A stretch of 64,000 bases of DNA from Belnapia rosea (GTDB taxonomy: Bacteria > Pseudomonadota > Alphaproteobacteria > Acetobacterales > Acetobacteraceae): the NCBI RefSeq assembly GCF_900101615.1, contig NZ_FMZX01000009.1, positions 1-64,000 on the forward strand, in the 5' to 3' direction. Each line of letters opens with the position of its first letter. Within the stretch, counting starts at the first letter, position 1. The notes beneath the pieces were generated by a model that worked only from the letters and a program-made list of their open reading frames with translations, was not told the origin of the DNA and made no database searches. Both the position numbers and the translations under genes were made by a program. Shown here piece after piece: positions 27,017-35,033 of the stretch.

Positions 27017-27654
27017 GCCGACGGCTGCCGGGACGGCGTTGACCGGAATGGCGCCCGTCTGTCCAAGCATGGCGTGCCGAATCTGGCCGTTGTCCCGGCT
27101 ACCTGAACCGCGATTCATTTTAGCCGGGCCACCAAAGCGAGCGCACCCTACCGAGGCGGCAGCCATTTGGCCGCGTCCGCTACGTGAAACGGGTTTTACC
27201 CCAACTGCGGCGGCCCCGCCGCTCATCCTCCCATCTGCAATCAGTTAGTGCGGCCTGGCTTAGGGCTCCAAAAGCCTGAGGTCAGACACAGCTACATAAT
27301 GTTGTTAATTCAAACTTTTCAGAAAAGGGTGCGTCTCGGTAGATGAGCCGCCAGCGGAAGCACGCATTGCGCTGTTTCAACCCCATCCAATCGTCTCAAG
27401 CCTCACGACAGGGCATAGATATAACCAGGGCGAGAATCCTACAGATTCAACACACGCACTCGCGCTTTTAACCTATAAGTTTATGTTACTCGTACTAAAA
27501 GCACTTAAATTAGAGACGAAAAAATGGTCGTGTAATTATTGAAAAACTGGATAATTTCGTGACGGTGCTAATTTGCAACATATAACGGCCGTGTACCGTC
27601 CGCGACAGAGACAGAACTCAACAACTGCGATCTCGATGTTCGGGAACGGAAAAG
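27017..27654. other. 638-base gap with a marked AT-rich half
   Basis: The left part contains a GCGGCGG/CCGCCGC stem at about 27203-27220, a possible terminator of the Rieske unit. From about 27290 to 27600 the composition falls well below the GC-rich background (runs such as TTTAACCTATAAGTTTATG). No gene or known RNA was recognised. It probably holds the promoter of the secretion locus and resembles an acquired or silencer-bound region. No confident -35/-10 pair was found. Confidence 0.55.
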
Positions 27655-27746
27655 ATGGCTGTGCTCACGATTCAGGCGGAGAGTGGTACCATTACGTTGG
27701 CGGGCGACGCTGACGCGTTGGATGCCGATACCCAGGTCCGCGACCC
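27655..27746 (+). pseudogene. Original 5' end of the CBM6 gene, cut off by an IS256-type element
   Basis: ATG 27655, after GGAACGGAAAAG, gives MAVLTIQAESGTITLAG and continues to about residue 30. IQAES resembles the first strand of CBM6 domains (I-x-AE). The similarity stops where an IS256-like end begins near 27747. The frame remains open afterwards only by chance. This fragment would be the natural start of the carbohydrate-binding protein now fused to transposase sequence. Confidence 0.55.
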
Positions 27747-27890
27747 GAGGGGCCTGTCGGAAATTTCGTATGTGCCCGGCCATGATGGGAAAGAAGGAGT
27801 TCCCCCATGGTCCGCCGCAAACCGCCTCGGATCCCCAATGAGATGCTGGACCAGCTGCTGTCCGGCGCGGATGCCCATACGGCCTTCGGC
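27747..27890 (+). mobile_element. Left-end remnant of an IS256-family element
   Basis: From about 27747 a sequence of the type GGGGCCTGTCGGAAATTTCG resembles the terminal repeat of alphaproteobacterial IS256 elements (from memory). It is followed by a GAAGGAG ribosome site and ATG 27807. The encoded RRKPPRIPNEMLDQLLSG, then ADAHTAF, matches the N-terminal P-x-x-LLDQLL-x-GAD-x-x-TAF pattern of IS256 transposases. After TAF/QGG the transposase stops and CBM6 sequence begins in frame. The catalytic DDE region and the right end are missing. Confidence 0.7.
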
Positions 27891-28987
27891 CAGGGCGGCA
27901 CCGCTGGCCGCAACGAGGGCGTCGACATCGTCGGCAACAACGCCGTCATCGGCTACATCACCAATGGCGAATGGGTCGAGTACACCATCAACGTCCAGCA
28001 GGCCGGCCGCTACGCCATCACCTTCAACGCCGCGACCCCCGACCCGGGCCGCACCATCACCGCCAGCCTTGAGCAGGGCGGCACCGTCTACGAGACCAGC
28101 AACGCCGTCAGCGTGGTCGACACCAACAGCTACACCGTCTTCGCCCTCACCCAGGCGGCGCAGCTCGGCCTCAACGCCGGTGTCCAGACCCTCCGCCTCA
28201 CCTTCGGAGGAGGGACGATGGACTTCCAATCCATCAATCTCGGCTTCGTGCCGCCTGATGGACAGGGTCCGGTTTCCGGAGCGCCGGTCGTGATCGGGGC
28301 GGCACCGGTGGTGATCAACGCCACGCAGTTCGGCCTCGGCGGTCAGGGCGTGGCCTATAACGACACCACCCCGAACAATGACCAGGGTGGCACCGCTGGC
28401 CGCAACGAAGGTGTCGACATTGTCGGCAACAACGCGGCTATCGGCTGGGTTTCTAACGGTGAATGGGTCGAGTACACGGTCAACGTGCAGCAAGCGGGGC
28501 AGTACGCGCTCAGCTTCACCACGGCGACACCCGATCCGGGCCGCAGCATCACGGCCACCTTCGAGCAGAACGGTGCCGTCTACGAGAGCAGCGGTGCGGT
28601 CGCGGTACCGGACACCAACAGCTATACCGCCTTCGCCACAGGCCAGGCGGCGCAGCTGGACCTCAACGCCGGGGTGCAGACCATCCGCCTGACCTTCAAT
28701 GGCGGACCATTCGACGTGCAATCCCTCCGCCTTGCCCAGACCGCGCCTGCACCGACTGGCTTCGCGGCCTTCGCAATGGACGAAGGCTTTACCTTCGACG
28801 GCTTCGCCGCAAGGCAGGCGCCGGCAATGGAGGCCGGGCCCATCGAGCCGATGGCCCTGGCCAGCTACCTTGAGCCGAGGCAGCGGCGCCCAGCCCCGAC
28901 GAGTCAGCCGAGCCGATGGAAGTGTCGGAGGCCGCGCCCACCCTCGTGCTCGACGAGGCACAGCAGCCGGGCTTCCAGCTCACCTGA
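27807..28987 (+). pseudogene. IS256 transposase N-terminus fused to tandem CBM6 protein, frameshifted near the 3' end
   Basis: ATG 27807 has a good GAAGGAG site. Residues 1-28 are transposase-like. From QGGTAGRNEGVDIVG onward there are two CBM6 modules, each with NGEWVEYT-x-NVQQAG and an AGVQT-x-RLTF end. CBM6 modules bind beta-glycans. The second module is complete with its VVINATQFGLGGQGVAYND opening; the first has lost it. At about 28877 one missing base shifts from SYLEP to a frame that gives EAAAPSPDESAEPMEVSEAA and ends VLDEAQQPGFQLT at 28987, a plausible type I secretion tail. Type I secretion genes follow directly, so it was probably their substrate. Confidence 0.75.
27891..28708 (+). 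repeat. Tandem duplication of the CBM6 coding unit
   Basis: A unit of about 325 bases occurs at 27891-28214 and again at 28383-28708, beginning CAGGGYGGCACCGCTGGCC. The two copies are highly similar in DNA and protein, separated by a linker of about 170 bases that contains the opening strand of the second module. Such copies can recombine. Confidence 0.85.
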
Positions 28988-29056
28988 CCGGAGTGGCGGC
29001 CGCACCAGCCGCCACTTCCCCTCCCCCTGCCGCGCTCCCAGCCAAGGCGTTCCGAT

Positions 29057-30825
29057 ATGGCAAGCCCACCCCCCATGCTGCGTGCCAGCCTGTTCCGCTC
29101 CTGCCGCGGCGCCTTCCTTGGCGTTGCGCTGCTGAGCGCCTGATCAACCTGCTGACGCTCTCTGGCTCCGTCTTCATGCTCGAAGTATATGATCGGGTTC
29201 TGCCAAGCTGGTCGATTCCGACCCTGGTCGGGCTCTGCCTGGTGCTGCTGCTGCTCTATGCCTTCCAGGGCAGCTTCGACATGATCCGCTCGCGCATCCT
29301 GGCACGGGTTGGCGCAGCCCTCGATGAGGAGCTCAACCAGCCGGTCTTCCGTTCGCTCATGCGCGCTTCCATCGCCGCGCCGAAGGAGGCAAGCGGCCAG
29401 CAGGCGCTGCGAGACCTCGACCAGTTGCGCGCCTTCCTGGCGGGCAGCGGCCCCTCGGCCTTGTTCGACCTGCTCTGGATGCCTCTCTACCTTGCGGTCT
29501 GCTTCGGCTTCCATTTCTGGATCGTCATGGTAGCACTGGCCGGCGCGCTGCTGCTGGTCACCTTCACCCTGCTGACCGAACTGCTGACCGAACTGCTGAC
29601 CCGCAACGCGACGCGAGAGGCAGTAAAGGCCGGCGCGCTCCGCAACGGTATCGCCGATGGCGCCCGGCGGAATGCCGAGGTGGTCCATGCGCTCGGCATG
29701 GTGGACCGCTTCGCCCGACGCTGGGGCGGGGCGAATAGCCTCTACCTGCGGCATCAGCAGGGGGCTTCCGATGTCTCGGGCGGCTTCGGCGCGGTGTCGA
29801 AGGTTCTGCGCATGCTGCTGCAATCGGCGGTGCTCGCGGTCGGCGCCTATCTAGTCATAGCTGGCGAGGTCACCGGCGGCGTGATGATCGCCGCCTCGAT
29901 CCTTACCTCCCGTGCGCTGGCGCCGGTCGAGCTCGCCATCGCCAACTGGAAAGGCTTCGTCGCCGCCCGGCAGGGGGCTCGCCGCCTCTCCACGCTCCTT
30001 CAGGCAACGACGCCGCAAGCGGAGCCGATGAAACTGCCGGCCCCGCGCAAGTTCGTCACCGTCGAGCAGGCCAGCACCGGCACTCCCGGCACCCAGCGGC
30101 CGACGATCCAGGAGGTCGCCTTCCAGCTTCCCGCGGGCAGCGCCCTCGGCATCATCGGGCCAAGCGCCTCAGGCAAGTCGTCGCTCGCCCGTATGCTTGT
30201 CGGCGTCTGGCCAGCCTGGCGCGGCAAGGTGCGGCTCAATGGCGCCGCGCTCGAGCATTGGCAGCCGGAGGACCTGGGCCAGCATATCGGCTATCTGCCG
30301 CAGGATGTGGAGCTCTTCGCCGGCACGGTGGCGCAGAACATCGCCCGCTTCGAGGAGGAGGCGGACCCTCAGGCCATCATCGCCGCTGCTACCGCCGCCA
30401 ATGTCCATGAGATGATCCTGCAGCTGCCGGAAGGCTATGACACGCAGATCGGCGAGGCCGGCGCCGCGCTCTCGGGGGGCCAGCGCCAGCGCATCGGCCT
30501 GGCCCGCGCGCTCTATGGCGAGCCCTTCCTCGTCGTGTTGGATGAGCCGAACTCCAACCTCGACACCGAGGGCGAGCAGGCGCTCACCCAGGCGATCCTC
30601 GGCGTCCGGGCGCGGGGCGGCATCGCCGTCGTCATCGCCCACCGACCGAGCGCCCTGGCCGGCGTCAACCTTGTCATGGTCCTGGCCGAGGGACGCGTGC
30701 AGGCCCTCGGGCCGCGGGGCGAGGTGCTGAACAAAGTGCTGCGCCCCGTTCCCGTTGCGCCCGACGCCAAGCCAGCCGCCGTCGCCCTCGTCAGACCGAA
30801 CCTCAGCGCAGGAGCCGCATCATGA
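29057..30825 (+). pseudogene. Type I secretion system permease/ATPase (PrtD/HlyB family), frameshifted at codon 28
   Basis: ATG 29057 gives MASPPPMLRASLFRSCRGAF, then LGVALLSA, then a TGA at 29141. Adding one C restores SALINLLTLSGSVFMLEVYDR and a full-length protein of about 590 aa. The body has the PrtD-type membrane domain, a Walker A GPSASGKSS near 367, [15 protein letters not shown] near 472 and Walker B LVVLDEPNSNLD. It would drive export of an unfolded substrate with a C-terminal signal. A 12-base tandem repeat (LLTE units) lies at 29569-29602. The stop overlaps the adaptor gene. The frameshift is real decay or a sequencing error in a CC run. Confidence 0.85.
29569..29602 (+). repeat. 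12-base tandem repeat CTGCTGACCGAA within the ATPase gene
   Basis: Two full copies (29569-29580, 29581-29592) and a partial third (29593-29602) encode LLTELLTELLT in frame. Relatives usually have one LLTELLTR unit, so four residues were probably added by slippage in a membrane helix. Confidence 0.85.
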
Positions 30826-32123
30826 TGATCCTTCGCCCCGAATCCGAGGCCCGGCGCTCCATCCGCCGGCACAGCCGGGTTGCCGTCACGGCTGTGGTGA
30901 TACTGGTCGGCGGTCTCGGCGGCTGGTCCGTCGCCACCGAGATCTCGGGCGCCGTGGCGGCGGCCGGCAATGTCGTGGTGGAAACCAATGCCAAGAAGGT
31001 GCAGCACCCGACAGGCGGCGTCGTCGGCCAGATCCTGGCGCGGGATGGCGACCGCGTTCGCGCCGGCGATGTGGTGATCCGCCTGGACGAGACCGTGGCA
31101 CGGGCGAATGCCGCGATGCTGTCAAAGGGCCTTGGCGAGCTGGCGGCCCGGCAAGCCCGGCTCGAGGCCGAGCGCGACGGGCAGGAGGCGATGGCGCCAC
31201 GCCCGGACGGGCTGGATACCGAAGCCTATGCCCAGTGGCGCAGCGAGGCGAGGCTCTTCGAGCACCGCCGCCAAGCCCGCGATGGCCAGAAGGCGCAGCT
31301 GCGCGAGCGGGTCGCCCAACTCGACGAGCAGATCGCGGGACTCCGGCTGCAGGCCGCGGCCAAGGCCGATGAGATCAAGCTCATCCAGGAGGAACTCGGC
31401 GCGGTCGAGCATCTCTGGCGGCAAAACCTCGTCGCCATGAACCGGGTGACTCTGCTGCGGCGGGAGGAGACGCGGCTGCGCGGCGAGCACGGTCAGATCG
31501 TCTCCAGCGTCGCCCAGGCCCGCGGCCGGATCAGCGAGACGCAGCTGCAGATCCTGCAGATAGATCAGGATCTACGCAGCGAGACGGCGAAGGAGCTGCG
31601 CGAGGTTGAGGCCAAGATCCTTGAGATGGTGGAACGCCGCGTGGCGGCCGAGGACCAGCTCAGCCGCATCGAGATCCGCGCGCCGCAGGATGGCATCGTT
31701 TACCAGTCAGCGGTGCATACCGTGGGAGGCGTCATCGCGCCAGGCGAACAGCTCATGCTGATCATGCCGGAAGCGGACAACCTGACCGTCGAGGTCAAGG
31801 TGGCGCCGCAGGATATCGACCAGCTCCTGCCGGGCCAGGACACCGTTCTCCGCCTCTCGGCGCTCAACCAGCGCACGACGCCGGAGCTGCGTGGCAATGT
31901 CCGGGTCATTGCTGCCGACCTGATGACCGACCAGCGCTCCGGCCTGCAATACTACCCCGTGCGCATCGCCATTGCCGAGGGCGAGGAGGAGCGGCTGGGC
32001 GCAGCCAGGCTGGTGCCCGGCATGCCGGTCGAGAGCTTCATCCGGACGGGCGAGCGCACCGTTCTCTCCTACCTGACCAAGCCCATGTCGGATTATTTCA
32101 CCCGCGCCTTCCGCGAGGAGTGA
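30822..32123 (+). CDS. Type I secretion periplasmic adaptor (HlyD/PrtE family)
   Basis: 433 aa. One N-terminal membrane helix (VAVTAVVILVGGLGGWSVA, about 23-41), a lipoyl/barrel-sandwich part QHPTGGVVGQILARDGDRV, a long coiled coil (about 90-285), then IRAPQDGIVYQSAVHTVGG and a beta-barrel ending in GERTVLSYLTKP, the classic HlyD C-terminus. It bridges the inner-membrane ATPase to a TolC-like channel; no outer-membrane partner is in the window. ATG 30822 overlaps the ATPase stop. The 3' end overlaps the convergent ATP-grasp gene by 31 bases. Confidence 0.93.
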   Translation: MMILRPESEARRSIRRHSRVAVTAVVILVGGLGGWSVATEISGAVAAAGNVVVETNAKKVQHPTGGVVGQILARDGDRVRAGDVVIRLDETVARANAAMLSKGLGELAARQARLEAERDGQEAMAPRPDGLDTEAYAQWRSEARLFEHRRQARDGQKAQLRERVAQLDEQIAGLRLQAAAKADEIKLIQEELGAVEHLWRQNLVAMNRVTLLRREETRLRGEHGQIVSSVAQARGRISETQLQILQIDQDLRSETAKELREVEAKILEMVERRVAAEDQLSRIEIRAPQDGIVYQSAVHTVGGVIAPGEQLMLIMPEADNLTVEVKVAPQDIDQLLPGQDTVLRLSALNQRTTPELRGNVRVIAADLMTDQRSGLQYYPVRIAIAEGEEERLGAARLVPGMPVESFIRTGERTVLSYLTKPMSDYFTRAFREE

Positions 32124-33115
32124 AGCAGCTGCTCCAGGGCTGAGGGGATTGAGGCACGCGCTGGCCGCGTCTCGCCTTGCTCGCCGATCGCTTCGGCCCA
32201 GAGTTCACCCATCATCCGGTCCTCTTCCGGCGTACCGAAGGGCACGGCGGAGCCGCCGGAATAATGGGTCATCTCGCCGAAGCGCGGCTTTCCTTCGATG
32301 AGATAGAGGTCGACGCGCACGGCATCGAAGCCGGCGCCGAGCCGGGCGGCGAGGTCGTTGAGGGCCGCGGCGGCTGGCGGAGGACCCGGATAATCCGGGC
32401 AATCCGCATGGCGGTGGCGCCCGAAGGCGAGCGGCTCCAGGGTGACGGGGTCGTAGAACAACTCGCGCCGCCGCTCGGTGAAACGCCCCAGATGGACCTG
32501 CAGCAGCCGAGGCCGGCCGCCAAAGACGTAAATCTTGTAGTCCTCCGGCACACCACCAGCCGGACCCGCAAGGAATTCCTCGACGAGGAGACGCGGCCGG
32601 ATCGGGCGGTAGCCCCATTCACCGGTGCGCTCGCCGTAATTCTCGCTGAGCCAAGCCTCGGCCTGGGCCAGGATGGCGGAGCGGCAAGCAGCCGCCTTGT
32701 CGGGGACGAGAATGTTGTAGCCCGAGCCATGATTCGCCTTGAGAACGAAGCGCTGCGGCAAGGCCTCCCATGGGATCGCCGCGGCGCTGTCCCAGACGCC
32801 GACCAGCGGGGTGATATATCGCCAGCCGATCCGCTCCGCCGCCCAGGGCCGCACCGCGACCTTGTCGAGGGTCAGGGGAATCAGTGGATTACGGTCATTC
32901 AGGATCTTCCAGGCGATACGCTCATTGAAGCTGCGCGGGCGGCGGAGGTCAGGGTCGTAACCCAGCGCCTCCCGCATCATCCGGCGGAGCCGGCGGCTGG
33001 CACGCAGGCGGTCCAGCCATTCGAGCCGGTCCGCGGCATGGTGAAATACCTGACGCAGGAGCGTGAGGCCGGAGTGTCGAAGCGGGCCAGGAACAATGCT
33101 GCCGGTCTGGGTCAT
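32093..33115 (-). CDS. TupA-like ATP-grasp protein (polysaccharide-linked)
   Basis: 340 aa of the TupA-like ATP-grasp family (named after teichuronopeptide synthesis, not tungstate uptake). FNERIAWKILNDRNPLIPLTLDK, the ATP-contact stretch RFVLKANHGSGYNILV, RLLVEEFL and the late GEMTHYSGG are seen. Such genes sit in capsule or surface-polysaccharide loci and ligate an amino acid or peptide to a glycan. ATG 33113-33115 is preferred because the conserved part begins soon after; the longer frame to 33220 is not conserved. No other glycan-synthesis gene is adjacent. Confidence 0.82.
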   Translation of the reverse strand: MTQTGSIVPGPLRHSGLTLLRQVFHHAADRLEWLDRLRASRRLRRMMREALGYDPDLRRPRSFNERIAWKILNDRNPLIPLTLDKVAVRPWAAERIGWRYITPLVGVWDSAAAIPWEALPQRFVLKANHGSGYNILVPDKAAACRSAILAQAEAWLSENYGERTGEWGYRPIRPRLLVEEFLAGPAGGVPEDYKIYVFGGRPRLLQVHLGRFTERRRELFYDPVTLEPLAFGRHRHADCPDYPGPPPAAAALNDLAARLGAGFDAVRVDLYLIEGKPRFGEMTHYSGGSAVPFGTPEEDRMMGELWAEAIGEQGETRPARASIPSALEQLLHSSRKARVK

Positions 33116-33255
33116 CTTTCCACCAAGCTGAAGGCGTCTCCTTCCAACGCTACGGGTGGCCAGGCGGTACGGATGCGAAATTGGCCGGGCCGTTCCGCTC
33201 CGGCTAAGAGAGCCTCGCATTGGCGGGTGGCGGAGCTGGAGGGTCGCAACGGAGG

Positions 33256-33945
33256 ATGCTGTCTCCCGAGGAATGGCAGGCGGTACGGCTCAGCCTCGGC
33301 GTTGCCGGTCGCTCCGTCCTGGTCTCGCTGCTGCCGGCGGTGCTGGTGGCCTGGGCCCTGGCGCGAGGCCGCTTCCCAGGGCGGATGTTGCTCGATGCGA
33401 TCGTGCACCTGCCGCTCGTGGTGCCGCCCGTGGTGGTCGGCTGGGGCCTGCTGATGGTGTTCGGCATCCAGGGGCCGATCGGCGGGCTGCTGCATGCCTG
33501 GTTCGGCATCCGCCTCGTCTTCACGACCGAGGGCGCGGCGCTGGCGACGGCGGTGATGTCCTTCCCGCTGATCGTGCGCAGCGTGCGGCTCGGGCTGGAG
33601 GGGCTCGATCCTGGGCTGGAGGCGGCGGCGCGAACGCTTGGCGCCGGCCCCGCCGATCGTTTTCTCAGCGTGACCCTGCCCCTGATGTCGCCCGGCATCC
33701 TGGCGGGTGCGGTCACCGCCTTCGCGGCGGGCCTTGGGGAATTCGGCGCGGTGATCACCTTTGCTTCCAACATCCCGGGCGAGACGCAGACCCTGCCGCT
33801 CGCCATATACAGCGCGACACAGAGCCCGGGCGGCGAGGCGGTGGCGGCGCGGCTGGCGCTTGTGTCCTTCGCGCTGGCCCTCGCCGGCCTGCTGTTGGCG
33901 GAGCTGCTGGGGCGTCGGTTGAGCCGGTGGCTGGGCCGCGGGTGA
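33256..33945 (+). CDS. modB: Molybdate ABC transporter permease
   Basis: 229 aa, about five helices. MLSPEEWQAVRLSL is the usual ModB start, and the EAA loop EAAARTLGAGPADRFLSVTLP and late GEFGAVITFASNIPGETQTLPLAIY are diagnostic of ModB/CysT permeases. The Shine-Dalgarno for ATG 33256 is odd: GGAGG directly abuts the start, with another GGAGGG about 10 bases upstream. The TGA overlaps the modC ATG. No modA precedes it; the upstream neighbour is the divergent ATP-grasp gene. Confidence 0.93.
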   Translation: MLSPEEWQAVRLSLGVAGRSVLVSLLPAVLVAWALARGRFPGRMLLDAIVHLPLVVPPVVVGWGLLMVFGIQGPIGGLLHAWFGIRLVFTTEGAALATAVMSFPLIVRSVRLGLEGLDPGLEAAARTLGAGPADRFLSVTLPLMSPGILAGAVTAFAAGLGEFGAVITFASNIPGETQTLPLAIYSATQSPGGEAVAARLALVSFALALAGLLLAELLGRRLSRWLGRG

Positions 33946-35033
33946 TGCTGGATGTCGCGCTTCTTCATCAGTATCCGGGCTTCACCCTGGATGTCGCCTT
34001 TACCGCGCCGGGGACTGGGGTGACGGCGCTGTTCGGCCCCTCGGGCTGTGGCAAGTCGACCATCCTTGCCGCTGTCGCTGGTCTGCTGCGACCGGCGGCC
34101 GGGCGCGTGGCGCTGCATGACGATGTGATGCTCGATACGACGAGCGGCATAGCGGTGGCGCCGGAGCGCCGACGCTGCGGGGTCGTCTTCCAGGATTCAC
34201 GGCTGTTCCCGCATCTGAGCGTTGAGGCCAATCTCCGCTACGGGCTGCGCCGGGCCCCGCATGGGGTGAGCGGGCCGACCTTCGCCGAGGTCGTCGGCCT
34301 GCTTGGCCTCGAGGCGCTGCTCGGGCGGCGGCCGCTCGGCCTTTCCGGCGGAGAGCGGCAACGCGTGGCGCTGGGGCGGGCATTGCTGGCCCGGCCGCGG
34401 CTGTTGCTGATGGATGAGCCGCTGGCAGCGCTTGATGCGGCGCGCCGTGTCGAGGTGCTGCCCTTCCTCGCAAGGCTGCGCGATGCGGCAGGGCTACCGG
34501 TCCTCTATGTCACTCATGCGCTCGAGGAGGTGGATGCGCTGGCCGACCATCTCGTGCTGCTGGAGGCAGGGCAGGTCCTCGCCGCCGGAACGGTGGAGGC
34601 GCTGGCGGCGCGCGCCGACCTCCCCGCCCTTGCCCGGCGGCGGGATGCGGGGGCGCTGCTGGGTTGCACCGTGCTGGCGCAGGAGGCAACGCGTGGCCTG
34701 ACACGGCTCGGCTTTCCCGGTGGCGAGTTGCTGGTGCCACGTCGGCCCGGGCTGGCGGTGGGCGAGCAGCTCAGGGTCCGGCTGCGCGCGCGCGACGTGG
34801 CGGTGGCGCTGGAGGCACCGCGGGGTATTTCGATGCACAACATCATGGCTTGCCGTATCGAGGAGATCGTTCCGGCCGGAGAGGCCGAGGTGCTGCTGCG
34901 GTTACAGGTCGGGCCGACGCCGCTGTTGTCGCGGGTGACGCGGGACAGTGTCGGCCGGCTTGGGCTCGCGCCGGGATTGGAGGTCTTCGCCCTGGTGAAA
35001 TCCATCGCCTTCGACCATGCGGCAGTGGCATGA
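33945..35033 (+). CDS. modC: Molybdate ABC transporter ATP-binding protein
   Basis: 362 aa. Walker [11 protein letters not shown] (about 28-37), Q-loop FQDSRLFPHLSV, signature LSGGERQRVALGRAL (about 132), Walker B LLLMDEPLAALD. The C-terminal Mop/TOBE domain (SMHNIMACRIEEIVPAGEA to SRVTRDSVGRLGL) binds oxyanions and can regulate transport. Start overlaps modB (TGATG) and the stop overlaps the next gene (ATGA), so the four genes to 38015 form one unit for molybdate uptake and insertion. Confidence 0.95.
   Translation: MLDVALLHQYPGFTLDVAFTAPGTGVTALFGPSGCGKSTILAAVAGLLRPAAGRVALHDDVMLDTTSGIAVAPERRRCGVVFQDSRLFPHLSVEANLRYGLRRAPHGVSGPTFAEVVGLLGLEALLGRRPLGLSGGERQRVALGRALLARPRLLLMDEPLAALDAARRVEVLPFLARLRDAAGLPVLYVTHALEEVDALADHLVLLEAGQVLAAGTVEALAARADLPALARRRDAGALLGCTVLAQEATRGLTRLGFPGGELLVPRRPGLAVGEQLRVRLRARDVAVALEAPRGISMHNIMACRIEEIVPAGEAEVLLRLQVGPTPLLSRVTRDSVGRLGLAPGLEVFALVKSIAFDHAAVA

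Noticed and set aside
32093-33115. TupA-like gene as the tungstate/molybdate receptor missing from the mod operon
   Set aside because: The name refers to teichuronopeptide synthesis. The sequence is an ATP-grasp enzyme with no signal peptide or oxyanion-binding fold.
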